Shown here in pieces: positions 1-8,490 of a stretch of 35,446 bases of DNA. The stretch is from Thermocrinis sp. (GTDB taxonomy: Bacteria; Aquificota; Aquificia; Aquificales; Aquificaceae): contig NZ_DAIQAX010000006.1 in NCBI RefSeq assembly GCF_036781485.1, positions 1 through 35,446 on the forward strand. The letters run 5' to 3'. How positions within the stretch are numbered: the first letter of the stretch is position 1; each line of letters begins with the position of its first letter. The position numbers and the translations under genes are program-made. The notes below the pieces were generated by a model that saw only the letters and a list, made by a program, of their open reading frames with translations, was not told the origin of the DNA and searched no databases.

Positions 1-106
1 CTATCCTTTTGTTAGTATCCTCTATTCGCTTGTTCAAAAGGAAGGCATAGCCTGTCAAGATTCCTGCCATACTTGCTATAATCGTCAGTGTTTGGGTCCA
101 GTCCAT
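1..106 (-). CDS. Membrane-anchored coiled-coil protein, N-terminal part only
   Basis: Only the first 35 codons lie in the window; the gene runs off the left edge. The protein starts MDWTQTL, has one hydrophobic stretch (about residues 7-24, rich in I, A, G, L) that can act as a membrane anchor, and then enters a heptad-like repeat (NKRIEDTNKRI). The same R-I-x-D-T-N-K unit occurs in the coiled-coil protein at 3924-4484, so the two are probably relatives. No Shine-Dalgarno site is seen; a TAAAAT box six bases upstream of the ATG suggests a very short leader. Function unknown; a membrane-tethered coiled-coil spacer is an inference. Confidence 0.6.
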   Translation of the reverse strand, partial: MDWTQTLTIIASMAGILTGYAFLLNKRIEDTNKRI

Positions 107-182
107 AGTCTAATTTTATTCCTTTTATCCTTAGGTGGAGATTCAGGAATTCGGTTTTAAAATATTATATGCCTACCTTATC

Positions 183-2273
183 ATGGAAGAAGATCTATTC
201 AAAGAAGAGGACATAACAAAGGCGCTGAAAAGAAAACCTTTGAACTTCAGTGAGCTCGCTAAACATTTTTCTGTAGATAAAAAAGGCAGAAAGGAACTAA
301 AAAAAATCCTCAAAAAACTTAAAAAGAAAGGTCTTATAACTGTTAGCAATGGAAGGTATAGGTTAGCAGAAGAAGATATGGTTGTTGGCACGGTAATTGC
401 CAATCCCAACGGTTTTGGCTTTCTTTCGTTGGGAGAAGGGAAAAAAGATCTATACATCCCTCCCTTTGAAATGGAAAAACTTCTGCACGGGGACAAAATA
501 AGAGCTAGGGTAGTGGAGTTTGAGGGGAAGAAGGAAATAAGAGTTCTAAAAGTTCTAAAGAGGGGGAAAAAAGAAATAGTCTGCTCAATTAAAAGGACAA
601 AAAAAGCATGCTATGGAATACCCTTAGATGAGAATAGTTTTCACACAGTAGCATTGCCACAAGGAGAATGTAAGGATCTAAAGGACGGTTATGTAGTGCT
701 TGTGGAAATAACCCGTTATCCTTCCAAAAACTTTCCTATGGCTGGCAAGGTAAAACGGATTTTGGGAGATCCAAAAGAGAGAAATCTTATAGTTGATATA
801 CTCATATACGAGTACAGGTTGCCCACTGAACATAAGCCAGAAACCCTGAAAGAAGCAGAAAGGTTGTTTATTGATTGGGAAAAAGAACTTAAAAAAAGAA
901 GAGACTTAAGAGATAACCTATGCTTTACCATAGATCCTCCAAAGGCAAGGGACTTTGACGATGCGGTAGCAATAGAAAAAACGCCAGAAGGTTACTATCG
1001 TCTTTGGGTGCACATAGCGGATGTTTCTTACTTTGTGAAAGAGGGCTCAGCTATTGATAAAGAAGCCTTTGAAAGAGGTTTTACCTTCTATCTTCCAGAC
1101 AGAGCACTTCATATGCTCCCTGAAAAACTTTCTGCAGACCTTTGCAGTCTTAAACCAGAAGAAGACAAGCTTGCCTTTACGTGCGAAATGGTATTTAGCC
1201 CTAAGGGTGATCTGCTTTGGTATGACATATACGAAAGCGTAATAAGAAGTAAAGCAAGACTGACCTACGATGAAGCCCTTAGGTTAATAGTAGGGGACCC
1301 AGCCCTTGAAAAGAAATATCCCCATCTTGTAGAACCTTTGAGATTAATGGAAGATCTGTATAGGATCCTTTCTTACAGAAGATGGGAAAGGGGTAGTATA
1401 GACTTTGACCTACCCGAGGCAGAGGTAATAGTGGATGAATACGGAGAGCCTACCGCAGTAGTCCCCTATCAGCGCCACATAGCTCACAAAATAATAGAAC
1501 ACTTTATGATTTCTGCCAACGAAACGGTGGCAAAGCATCTTGAGACTGTAGGATACCCGTGTCTTTACAGGATTCACGAAAAACCAGATATGAAAAAATT
1601 AGAAAACTTGCTTGAAATTCTTGAGGGTCTTGGATACAAAGTTAAAAAACTTTCCCTTGAACCAAAGTTTTTTCAAAAAGTAATAGAAGACTTTGAAGGA
1701 AGGGATGAAGAGGACTTGGTGAGATTTTTGACATTGCGTAGTATGATGAAGGCCAGGTATTCACCCCACAACTTGGGACACTTTGGACTTGCAAGCGACG
1801 GATACGCACACTTTACCTCACCTATCAGAAGGTATGCAGATTTAGTGGTTCATAGACTTTTAAAGAAGGCTCTACGGGGAGAAGAAATAGACTATCAAAA
1901 AACGGTGGAGTATTTGGAGTTTGTAGGCGAACATTTGTCCATTCAGGAGGATCTGGCTGAAAAGGTAGAAAGAGAAGCAATAGACAGGTTGAAGGTTAGA
2001 CTGATGAAAGGCAAAATAGGAGAAGAATTTGAAGGCATTATAACAGGTGTAGCATCTTTTGGGTTTTTTGTGGAGCTAAAAGACTACCTTGTAAGGGGAT
2101 TAGTCAGCATAACTTCCTTAGAAGGGGATACATACATATATGACGAAAAGGCACACAGACTGGTAGGATACAGAACAGGAAAAGTTTATCGTTTGGGAGA
2201 TAAGGTAAAGGTAAAGTTAGTATCCGTAGATGAAGAAAGGGCAAGACTAAACTTTGTGCTAAAAAAAGCTTAA
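183..2273 (+). CDS. rnr: Ribonuclease R (3'-5' exoribonuclease)
   Basis: A processive RNB-family exoribonuclease that degrades structured RNA in the cytoplasm. Counting from a possible upstream GTG at 135, the order is an N-terminal winged-helix segment (about 20-75), cold-shock-like OB folds (about 80-210), the RNB catalytic core with the metal-binding run DPPKARDFDDAV near 268 and the conserved SPIRRYADLVVHR near 563, and a C-terminal S1 domain (about 630-710). The total of about 700 residues is normal for RNase R. I prefer the ATG at 183: the 16 extra residues from GTG 135 are hydrophobic and unlike the family, and a TATTAT box at 163-168 would give a short leader to ATG 183. Neither start has a good ribosome binding site. 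Its stop overlaps the convergent dehydrogenase gene by four bases. Confidence 0.95.
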   Translation: MEEDLFKEEDITKALKRKPLNFSELAKHFSVDKKGRKELKKILKKLKKKGLITVSNGRYRLAEEDMVVGTVIANPNGFGFLSLGEGKKDLYIPPFEMEKLLHGDKIRARVVEFEGKKEIRVLKVLKRGKKEIVCSIKRTKKACYGIPLDENSFHTVALPQGECKDLKDGYVVLVEITRYPSKNFPMAGKVKRILGDPKERNLIVDILIYEYRLPTEHKPETLKEAERLFIDWEKELKKRRDLRDNLCFTIDPPKARDFDDAVAIEKTPEGYYRLWVHIADVSYFVKEGSAIDKEAFERGFTFYLPDRALHMLPEKLSADLCSLKPEEDKLAFTCEMVFSPKGDLLWYDIYESVIRSKARLTYDEALRLIVGDPALEKKYPHLVEPLRLMEDLYRILSYRRWERGSIDFDLPEAEVIVDEYGEPTAVVPYQRHIAHKIIEHFMISANETVAKHLETVGYPCLYRIHEKPDMKKLENLLEILEGLGYKVKKLSLEPKFFQKVIEDFEGRDEEDLVRFLTLRSMMKARYSPHNLGHFGLASDGYAHFTSPIRRYADLVVHRLLKKALRGEEIDYQKTVEYLEFVGEHLSIQEDLAEKVEREAIDRLKVRLMKGKIGEEFEGIITGVASFGFFVELKDYLVRGLVSITSLEGDTYIYDEKAHRLVGYRTGKVYRLGDKVKVKLVSVDEERARLNFVLKKA

Positions 2274-3430
2274 AAACCTTCGTAAGATTGTTGGTATAGC
2301 TTTAGTATATCTTCCATGGAAGGCTCTACAGGATTTATCGGAAAAAGTCCCCTTGAGAGCATGTAGGTATCTTCTGCCAACCTTTCAAGCTTTTCTTTTT
2401 CCACTCCCAAGTCTTTAAGGTTTATACGCATTCCGACTTTTTCTAAAAAGTCTGCTACTGCAGAAACTGCCTTTTCAGGCTTAGGTTCGTATCCCATAAT
2501 CTCCGCAAACAGAGCATACTTTTCTGGATTTCCTCTGTAGTTAAAGTTAGTTATAGCTGGTGCCAAAGCAGCAAGCCCTTCGGCATGGGCTATGTTTGGA
2601 TAGTGTGCAGAAACTGGATGTTCCATACCATGAATTAGCGCTACCCTCTTTTTATCTATGGCAATACCTGCAAGCATGGCGGCATAGCTCATCCACTCCC
2701 TTGCTTTAAGATTGTTCGGCTCAGCTACTGCCACGGGCAACCACTCTTTTATTATCTTCAACGCTCTTATGGCTAAATCATCTGCGAAAGGGTTCTCTAC
2801 CTTGTTGGTCAGCGACTCAAGGGCATGCATAAAAGCATCCACTCCGGTGATGGCAGTAAGCTTTGGGCTCATAGAAAGGCAAAGCTTTGGGTCTATTATG
2901 GCTACCTTTGGATAGTTTAAAGAGTGGGATATAACTAACTTCTCCTTTCTAATAGGGTTTGATATTACCGAGTAGCGATTCACTTCGCTTCCTGTTCCAG
3001 CGGTTGTGGGTATGCATATTACTGGTCTGTTAAGATAGGGGATGAGCCTTGGGCCTTCTGGGTAATTAACATAATCCCAAGCAAAGCCTTCGTTGGAAGA
3101 AACTATGGAAACTGCCTTTGCGGTATCCAAAGCACTACCACCACCTAAACCTACTATGTAATCTATTTTTTCTTCAACTACTATCTGGCTTGCCTCATTT
3201 ACCATTTTATCCGTTGGATTGGGTTCTACTTTGTCGTAGATTATTATCTTTTCCGCTCCCCAACTTTTAAGAGAACTTAAAGCTTTATCCAAAGCACCGC
3301 TTTCCTTAGTGCTTTTTCTTCCGGTTATTATGATAGCCCTGTATCCGTATCTTTTTGCTACCTCTCCAAGACCTTTAATCCTTCCTCTACCAAAGATTAT
3401 TTCAACAGGAAGGTAAAAGTCAAAGGTCAT
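2270..3430 (-). CDS. Iron-containing (type III) alcohol dehydrogenase
   Basis: A 386-residue NAD(P)-dependent dehydrogenase of the iron-type family, which interconverts alcohols and aldehydes or ketones. The nucleotide-binding glycine motif is GGGSALDTAK (96-105). The metal ligands expected in the family are all present: Asp198 and His202 in TGVDAFMHALES, His267 in HGMEHP, and His282 in AHAEG. PTTAGTGSEV (141-150) is the usual conserved loop. The substrate cannot be read from sequence. The start overlaps the stop of the upstream DksA-like gene as ATGA, so both are probably co-transcribed. The 3' end overlaps the convergent RNase R gene by four bases. Confidence 0.93.
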   Translation of the reverse strand: MTFDFYLPVEIIFGRGRIKGLGEVAKRYGYRAIIITGRKSTKESGALDKALSSLKSWGAEKIIIYDKVEPNPTDKMVNEASQIVVEEKIDYIVGLGGGSALDTAKAVSIVSSNEGFAWDYVNYPEGPRLIPYLNRPVICIPTTAGTGSEVNRYSVISNPIRKEKLVISHSLNYPKVAIIDPKLCLSMSPKLTAITGVDAFMHALESLTNKVENPFADDLAIRALKIIKEWLPVAVAEPNNLKAREWMSYAAMLAGIAIDKKRVALIHGMEHPVSAHYPNIAHAEGLAALAPAITNFNYRGNPEKYALFAEIMGYEPKPEKAVSAVADFLEKVGMRINLKDLGVEKEKLERLAEDTYMLSRGLFPINPVEPSMEDILKLYQQSYEGF

Positions 3431-3870
3431 GCTTCTGTGATATCCTCTCTTTGGATTTCCATCTCCTCAGGTAGTGTGCCTTCAAACATCATAGGTGTAT
3501 AGGTTGGGACTATTCCTTCCTCTTCCGCCTTTTCCGCACAGTGGGAATGATATCTGGTCCAAGGGATGGCTAAAAGTCTTTCGTATTCTATGTATTCCCC
3601 ACAGTATTCACATACTCCGTAAGTGCCAGCCTGTATCTTCTGCAGTGCATAGTCAATCTCCTTTATAACGAACATCTCCCTAGCAGATAGGTTGTCCAGT
3701 ATTTCTTGAGTGTAGGTCATTTGGCTAATATCTTCTTGGTCCCCTGGCTCCCTTATCTGCTCACCTATCCTGCTTTGGGTATCCTCTATCTTTCGGAACC
3801 TCTCCAGAAGTTTTTCTTTTTCTTGCTGAAGTTTTTCCTTGAGTATAGCCAACTGCTCTGGAGTTAGCAT
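3427..3870 (-). CDS. DksA/TraR-family zinc-finger transcription factor
   Basis: A 147-residue RNA polymerase-binding regulator. Residues 5-80 form the helical hairpin; its tip carries D44-x-x-D47-x-S49, resembling the acidic tip of DksA that enters the polymerase secondary channel. The C-terminal zinc finger is Cys87-x2-Cys90 followed after 17 residues by His108-x2-Cys111, so the third ligand of the usual C4 finger is histidine. A strong Shine-Dalgarno site (GAGGAGG, 3879-3885 on the minus strand) and a TATAAT box at 3901-3906 precede it. It probably leads a two-gene unit with the iron-type dehydrogenase. Whether it responds to ppGpp like E. coli DksA is unknown. Confidence 0.88.
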   Translation of the reverse strand: MLTPEQLAILKEKLQQEKEKLLERFRKIEDTQSRIGEQIREPGDQEDISQMTYTQEILDNLSAREMFVIKEIDYALQKIQAGTYGVCEYCGEYIEYERLLAIPWTRYHSHCAEKAEEEGIVPTYTPMMFEGTLPEEMEIQREDITEA

Positions 3871-3900
3871 GGTTTAAACCTCCTCAATTAAGTTTTTTTG

Positions 3901-3906
3901 ATTATA
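3901..3906 (-). promoter_or_regulatory. Putative -10 box for the DksA-like gene
   Basis: Perfect TATAAT on the minus strand, about 30 bases before the ATG at 3870. The leader contains a strong Shine-Dalgarno site. The -35 region is not clear. Confidence 0.5.
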
Positions 3907-3923
3907 CTACAGAAGTGAGTTAA

Positions 3924-4484
3924 TTAGCTTCCTGTCTTTGCTTCGAGACGTTCAATTCTTAGGAGCATATCCCGAATTATCTCTTTGTTTGAAAGGGCTT
4001 CCTTTAACTCACCACTTATTTCAGATAGTTTATACTGCAGATGGTCTATTCTGTTGTTTATCTGATCAATCCTTTCGGTATTCTTCATTATTTCCGATTT
4101 TAATTCTGCTCTCGTATCGTCGATTCTTTTGTTAGTGTAATCAATCCTTTTGCTGATATCGTCAATTCTTTTGTTAGTGTCGTCAATCCTTTTGTTGATT
4201 TCATCAATTCTCATAGTGTTTTGCATAATCTCCGCCTTTAGTTCAGTCCTTGTTTCATCAATTCTTCTATTGATTTCATCTAACTTTTTTTCAAGTGAAC
4301 TTTGGCGCTCTTCCAGTGAGCTAATTCTTGCTTCCATGCCAGCCATTCTTGCGTTCATAGATTCAATTGCCAACCTAAATCCGCTCAATTCACTTTCCAC
4401 AGAAACCCTAAAAGCTTTGAACTCCTCCTTTAGCTCTCCTATTATCATGTCTTTTAGTTTTTGGGCTATTTTTTCCCACTCCAT
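3924..4484 (-). CDS. Coiled-coil protein with RID-x-x-NK heptad repeats
   Basis: A 186-residue, highly charged protein made almost wholly of heptads. After an N-terminal amphipathic segment (MEWEKIAQKLKDMI), it has runs of R-I-D-x-x-N-K and two related N-T-x-R-I-D blocks preceded by ELKAEIM and ELKSEIM, suggesting internal duplication. No transmembrane segment is seen. I place the start at 4484, where EWEKIAQ begins; an in-frame ATG at 4511 would add nine hydrophobic residues and lies upstream of the TATAAT box at 4495-4500. It lies divergent from rpmE. It is related by repeat unit to the partial protein at 1-106. Function unknown; oligomeric scaffold or phage-tail-fibre-like coil are both possible. 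Confidence 0.7.
   Translation of the reverse strand: MEWEKIAQKLKDMIIGELKEEFKAFRVSVESELSGFRLAIESMNARMAGMEARISSLEERQSSLEKKLDEINRRIDETRTELKAEIMQNTMRIDEINKRIDDTNKRIDDISKRIDYTNKRIDDTRAELKSEIMKNTERIDQINNRIDHLQYKLSEISGELKEALSNKEIIRDMLLRIERLEAKTGS
4121..4225 (-). repeat. Five tandem 21-bp units encoding coiled-coil heptads
   Basis: Five units of exactly 21 bases start at 4121, 4142, 4163, 4184 and 4205; on the plus strand each begins CRATYCTTTTGYT or a variant. Each encodes one heptad (R-I-D-x-x-N-K type). The last unit has diverged most. Bases 1-42 of the window carry two more copies of the same unit. Confidence 0.8.
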
Positions 4485-4494
4485 AACACATAAA

Positions 4495-4500
4495 ATTATA
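4495..4500 (-). promoter_or_regulatory. Putative -10 box for the coiled-coil gene
   Basis: TATAAT on the minus strand, ten bases before the ATG at 4484, with no Shine-Dalgarno site between. The predicted transcript would have a leader of only a few bases. Confidence 0.45.
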
Positions 4501-4518
4501 CAGATATCCATTTTTGGT

Positions 4519-4524
4519 TATAAT
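4519..4524 (+). promoter_or_regulatory. Putative -10 box for rpmE-prfA
   Basis: TATAAT 21 bases before the rpmE ATG, followed by a strong Shine-Dalgarno site (TGGAGGT, 4533-4539). It lies back to back with the divergent box at 4495-4500. Confidence 0.5.
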
Positions 4525-4545
4525 TATTTTTTTGGAGGTATAAAA

Positions 4546-4743
4546 ATGAAGAAAGGCATACACCCAGAGCTTAAACCAACAACGTTTGTATGTGGTTGTG
4601 GCAACACCTTTACTCTTCTGTCAACCAAAGGTGGCACTGTTTATCTTGAGTCGTGCAACGCATGCCACCCTTTCTACACTGGAAAGCTGAGAATAAAACC
4701 ATTTTTGTTGGAATCTGTCACCAAGTCAGAAGATGCTTCTTAA
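4546..4743 (+). CDS. rpmE: 50S ribosomal protein L31 (zinc-binding form)
   Basis: A 65-residue protein of the large ribosomal subunit. It begins MKKGIHPELKPTTF, typical of bacterial L31, and has the zinc-ribbon cysteines Cys16-x-Cys18 and Cys37-x2-Cys40, so it is the zinc-containing (C+) form. Lys-rich YTGKLRIKPF follows the second pair. GGAGGT lies seven bases upstream of the ATG. The same reading frame stays open for nearly 400 bases upstream, antisense to the coiled-coil gene, but the ribosome binding site and family length fix the start here. The stop overlaps prfA by 11 bases; rpmE-prfA adjacency is common in bacteria. Confidence 0.95.
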   Translation: MKKGIHPELKPTTFVCGCGNTFTLLSTKGGTVYLESCNACHPFYTGKLRIKPFLLESVTKSEDAS

Positions 4744-5815
4744 GGACTTAGAGGAGAGGTTAAAGTTTATATACCAAAAATACTCTCAGTTACAGGTTCA
4801 ACTCTCAGATCCAGAAGTTATAAAGGACAGGCATTTATACTCCAAACTAAGCAAAGAATACAAGAGCTTAGAACCTATCTACGAGGCTTACACAAAGTAT
4901 TTGAAAATCCAAAAGGAGATAGAAGATATAAAAGAGCTTTTAAAAAGTAAGGAGTTTGAGGAACTGGCAAAAGAAGAGCTAAAAAGGTTGGAAAAGGAAG
5001 AGGAAAGTCTGGAGAAGGAAATAAAAAAACTTCTTCTTCCTCCTGACGAAAAGGATACAAAGAACGTGATATTAGAGATAAGGGCTGGGGTTGGTGGAGA
5101 GGAGGCAGCTCTATTTGCCGCAGACCTTTTGAATATGTATCAAAAGTATGCAGAAGAGAAAGGATGGAAATTTTCCATACTTACCGCACAAAAAACCGGA
5201 TTAGGCGGGTACAAAGAGGTAATAGCTCTTATAGAGGGGAAAAATGTCTATTCTAAGCTAAAGTATGAAAGCGGGGTCCATCGTGTCCAGCGCATCCCAA
5301 AGACAGAGGCAGGAGGAAGAATACACACATCCACTGCAACGGTGGCAGTCCTTCCTGAGGTAGACGAGACAGAAGTGGAAATAGACCCTAAGGATTTAAG
5401 AATAGAGACCTTCAGAGCCAGCGGTGCAGGGGGCCAGTATGTGAATACAACAGAAACTGCCGTTAGAATTACCCATATACCTACGGGGATAGTTGTATCT
5501 TGTCAGGATGAGAGATCCCAGTTTCAAAACAAGCTAAAAGCTATGAAGATCTTATACGCAAGATTAAAAGACTATTACGAAAGACAAAAAGAGGAACAAA
5601 TAGCTAAGGAGAGAAGGGAGCAGGTGGGTATGGGAGAGAGGAGTGAAAAAATAAGAACCTACAATTTTCCGCAGAACAGAGTGACGGACCATAGAATAAA
5701 TTTTACCTCTCATAGGCTTCAGGACATATTAGAAGGAAAGTTGGACGAGATAATATCCGCTTTGGAAGAGTATGAAATAGAAGGAAGGCTAAAGGCGGAC
5801 CTTCATCAGGTTTAA
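4733..5815 (+). CDS. prfA: Peptide chain release factor 1
   Basis: Terminates translation at UAA and UAG codons by triggering hydrolysis of peptidyl-tRNA. The catalytic GGQ tripeptide is at 233-235 (RASGAGGQYVN). The anticodon-like element at 189-191 is PKT, matching the PxT of RF1, not the SPF of RF2, so the assignment as RF1 is firm. Residues 1-110 form the charged helical domain 1. The length (360) is normal. It overlaps the end of rpmE by 11 bases and is followed four bases later by dnaG. Confidence 0.97.
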   Translation: MLLKDLEERLKFIYQKYSQLQVQLSDPEVIKDRHLYSKLSKEYKSLEPIYEAYTKYLKIQKEIEDIKELLKSKEFEELAKEELKRLEKEEESLEKEIKKLLLPPDEKDTKNVILEIRAGVGGEEAALFAADLLNMYQKYAEEKGWKFSILTAQKTGLGGYKEVIALIEGKNVYSKLKYESGVHRVQRIPKTEAGGRIHTSTATVAVLPEVDETEVEIDPKDLRIETFRASGAGGQYVNTTETAVRITHIPTGIVVSCQDERSQFQNKLKAMKILYARLKDYYERQKEEQIAKERREQVGMGERSEKIRTYNFPQNRVTDHRINFTSHRLQDILEGKLDEIISALEEYEIEGRLKADLHQV

Positions 5816-5819
5816 GCTA

Positions 5820-7352
5820 ATGGAGCTTAAGGAAATACTCAAAAAATTAGACATTGTGGATGTTATATCCTCATACATAGATTTGCAGAGGTCTGGTAAC
5901 AACTATAGAGCGAGGTGTCCTTTCCATCCGGACGACACTCCTTCCCTGTACGTTTCTCCGTCAAAGGGTATATGGAAATGTTTTGGTTGTGGTGTGGGAG
6001 GAGACGCAGTAAAGTTTGTGGCTCTCTATGAGAATATAAGCTATACTGAAGCACTCTTGGAATTGGCTAAAAAGTATAAACTGCCGGTAAAAGTTCAGTT
6101 CAAAAAGAAAGACGATAAGGTGTTGAACGCACTGAATATGGTGGCCGAATACTATCATAGAAACCTTAGGGAAAATCCTCAAGTTTTAGAATACCTCAAA
6201 AACAGAGGCATTCAGGAGAGGACTATAAAAAAGTTTCAGCTTGGCTATTCTCCTTCTTCCGAGCAATTGGTTAGCTTTTTAAAGGCAAACCAAATTTTGG
6301 AAATTTATGAAAAGACGGGAAACATTACAAAGATAGACGAAAAACACTACAAGGACCTTTTTGCAGGTAGGTTAATAATTCCTATAAGGGATATTAAAGG
6401 AAATGTGGTAGGCTTTGGCGGTAGGTCTCTGAAAGAATCTAACCCTAAATACTTGAACTCTCCAGAAACGGAAATTTTCAAAAAGAAAGAAATCCTTTAT
6501 GGCTTCTATGAAGGGTTAGCCTATACGAAAGAAAGGAAAAGAATAATAATCGTAGAAGGGTACTTTGATGTTATGAGTATGCACCAGGAAGGTTTTCCAG
6601 AGACTGTAGCGCCCATGGGCACCTCTCTTGGACCAGATCATGCCAGGATAATATCGGCTTATGCAAAAGAAGTTATTCTAATGTTTGATGGGGACGAAGC
6701 GGGAAGAAGAGCTATAAGACAAACCATCCCTTATCTTCTAAGGGAAGGTTTAAATGTTAAAGTTTTTTTGCTTCCAGAAGGGGAAGACCCAGACACCCTT
6801 GTGAAAAAGCAAAAGAAGGACCTTCAGGTAGGATTGGAGGAAGTAAAAGACATCTTCAGTTGGCTGTTGGAAAAAGGGGACACCAAAGCAGTAGAAGATT
6901 ACATATACTTTTGCGGTTTTGTGAAAGATAAACTCTTTCAGATGGAGCTTTTGACCGTCCTTTCAAAAAAAACTAACTTGCCTGTTTCCGTCCTTGCGGA
7001 AAAACTACCCAAGCCACAAGAGAAACAGGAAGAAAAAACAAAAGAAAAGCTTAGCTTTCACGAAAGGGTTTTCCTGTTTGGTTTATACAAAGGCTTTGGA
7101 AATAGAGAAGACTTATACAAAATCAACCTATCGCCATACGCTATGGAACTGGCGGAGGCAATACTTAGAGAGGATTATCATCTTGTCCCAGATGAGATAA
7201 AAAACCAAAGCTTTTACAATCCAGAAAGGGCTTTTGAAGAAAGTCTAAAGCATTTGATGATAAAGGGTAAAGTAGAAGAGCAAACAAACTTGCAAGAAAT
7301 AAGAAAAAAGAAGACAATAGTCAGACTAAGAGGTATAAAAGAGGATTTATAA
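5820..7352 (+). CDS. dnaG: DNA primase
   Basis: Makes RNA primers for replication. The N-terminal zinc finger is of the CHC2 type: Cys33, His36, Cys54, Cys57. The catalytic TOPRIM core follows, with the conserved Glu in IVEGYFDVM (about 246) and the DGD motif in MFDGDEAG (about 289). The RNA polymerase domain is recognised by NPKYLNSPET. The protein is 510 residues, about 70 shorter than the E. coli enzyme; the shortfall is in the C-terminal helicase-binding region (about 420-510), which I cannot match to a standard DnaB-binding domain. Four bases separate it from prfA. Confidence 0.96.
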   Translation: MELKEILKKLDIVDVISSYIDLQRSGNNYRARCPFHPDDTPSLYVSPSKGIWKCFGCGVGGDAVKFVALYENISYTEALLELAKKYKLPVKVQFKKKDDKVLNALNMVAEYYHRNLRENPQVLEYLKNRGIQERTIKKFQLGYSPSSEQLVSFLKANQILEIYEKTGNITKIDEKHYKDLFAGRLIIPIRDIKGNVVGFGGRSLKESNPKYLNSPETEIFKKKEILYGFYEGLAYTKERKRIIIVEGYFDVMSMHQEGFPETVAPMGTSLGPDHARIISAYAKEVILMFDGDEAGRRAIRQTIPYLLREGLNVKVFLLPEGEDPDTLVKKQKKDLQVGLEEVKDIFSWLLEKGDTKAVEDYIYFCGFVKDKLFQMELLTVLSKKTNLPVSVLAEKLPKPQEKQEEKTKEKLSFHERVFLFGLYKGFGNREDLYKINLSPYAMELAEAILREDYHLVPDEIKNQSFYNPERAFEESLKHLMIKGKVEEQTNLQEIRKKKTIVRLRGIKEDL

Positions 7353-7374
7353 TACTCTTTGCAGGAGGTAAGGT

Positions 7375-8490
7375 ATGAATAGAAATCTTTTAGAAAACTT
7401 AACAGTTCAAAAAGAGAGCCCAGAGTATCTTCAGATAAGCATGGCCGCTGCCATGACCTTGGGTATTGTGCCGGGCCAGTTTTACAGAAATACAAAACTT
7501 AGTTGTATAAATACACTTCTAACCTACCCTTCCGGATGTCATGCTACCTGTGCTTACTGTGGTCTTCAGAAGGCGAGGGAAGTGGAATACTCAAAGAAAA
7601 ACTTCATCAGGGTTGAGTGGCCTACGGTAAAGCTGGACGAGATAATAGATAGGGCAGAAAAGGTAGGACACGTAGAAAGGCTGTGCATAGCCCAGATAAC
7701 TCACCCAAGAGCCATAAGGGACACAAAGGAAGTTTTGGAAAGGGTCTTAAAAAGGTTGGGAGACAAAATATTTGTTTCTTTGCTTATAAACGCCACGGGA
7801 ACGACCTATCAGGATATGCTGGATTACAAAAAGCTTGGAGCAGATACTGTTACAGTAGCAATAGACTGCGGGACACCAGAGGTGTTTGAAAGGCTCAGAG
7901 GAAGACCTATGAATAGTCCTCACAGGTGGGAAACTTTCTGGAAAGTTTTGGAGTGGGCTTGTGATGTAATGGGGGATGGTTATGCAGGATGCCACCTTGT
8001 GGTAGGTTTGGGAGAGACTGAACAGGAGATGATAGAAACTATTCAAAAGGTCAGGGACCTTGGAGCAAGGACTCACCTTTTCTCTTTCTGGCCCGAAGAG
8101 GGTTCAATGATGGAGAAGGAACCTCCCTGCCCTGCGCCCCAGTATAGAAGAGTTCAGTTTGCAAGGTATTTAATAGACAATCAAATAGCTCGCTACGAGG
8201 ACATGAAGTTTAACGAAAAGGGACAGGTTATAGACTTTGGCATTCCAAAGGAAACCTTTGAAGAGCTTTTCTGGAGCGGAAGGCCTTTTATGACCTCTGG
8301 ATGTAGAGGAAAAACCACGGAAGTTGCCTGCAACAGACCCTTTGGAGACAGCTCACCCACAGACATAAGGAGCTATCCTTTCAAGCCAGAGAAGAGAGAT
8401 TTAGAAAGAATAAGAAAACAGCTCTTTGATTACGAGATGACCACCAACTATCCTGACATACTTAATCCCAGCATACTTAGATACCAATGA
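7375..8490 (+). CDS. Radical SAM enzyme, possibly LipS-type lipoyl synthase
   Basis: A 371-residue radical S-adenosylmethionine protein. The [4Fe-4S] cluster that cleaves SAM is held by Cys55-x3-Cys59-x2-Cys62 (GCHATCAYC). Later elements fit the radical SAM barrel, such as VGLGETEQEM (a GGE-like, SAM-contacting loop). Near the C-terminus, Cys310 and Cys319 (SGCRGK and ACNRPFGDSSP) could bind a second cluster. I recall a similar Cys/CNRP tail in the two-protein lipoyl synthases LipS1/LipS2, which would suit the lipoate-dependent sulfur metabolism of this group, but this is a hypothesis; a biotin-synthase-like enzyme is the alternative. A good ribosome binding site (GGAGGT) precedes the ATG. 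The stop overlaps the next gene as ATGA. Confidence 0.85.
   Translation: MNRNLLENLTVQKESPEYLQISMAAAMTLGIVPGQFYRNTKLSCINTLLTYPSGCHATCAYCGLQKAREVEYSKKNFIRVEWPTVKLDEIIDRAEKVGHVERLCIAQITHPRAIRDTKEVLERVLKRLGDKIFVSLLINATGTTYQDMLDYKKLGADTVTVAIDCGTPEVFERLRGRPMNSPHRWETFWKVLEWACDVMGDGYAGCHLVVGLGETEQEMIETIQKVRDLGARTHLFSFWPEEGSMMEKEPPCPAPQYRRVQFARYLIDNQIARYEDMKFNEKGQVIDFGIPKETFEELFWSGRPFMTSGCRGKTTEVACNRPFGDSSPTDIRSYPFKPEKRDLERIRKQLFDYEMTTNYPDILNPSILRYQ

Noticed and set aside
1..42. Repeats at the window start and 4121-4225 as a CRISPR array
   Set aside because: Units are contiguous 21-mers without spacers and encode protein heptads.
4150..4545. Long open stretch upstream of and in frame with L31
   Set aside because: It is antisense to the heptad repeats of the coiled-coil gene (low-complexity SSILLLVSSILLL) and L31 has its own strong ribosome site at 4533-4539.
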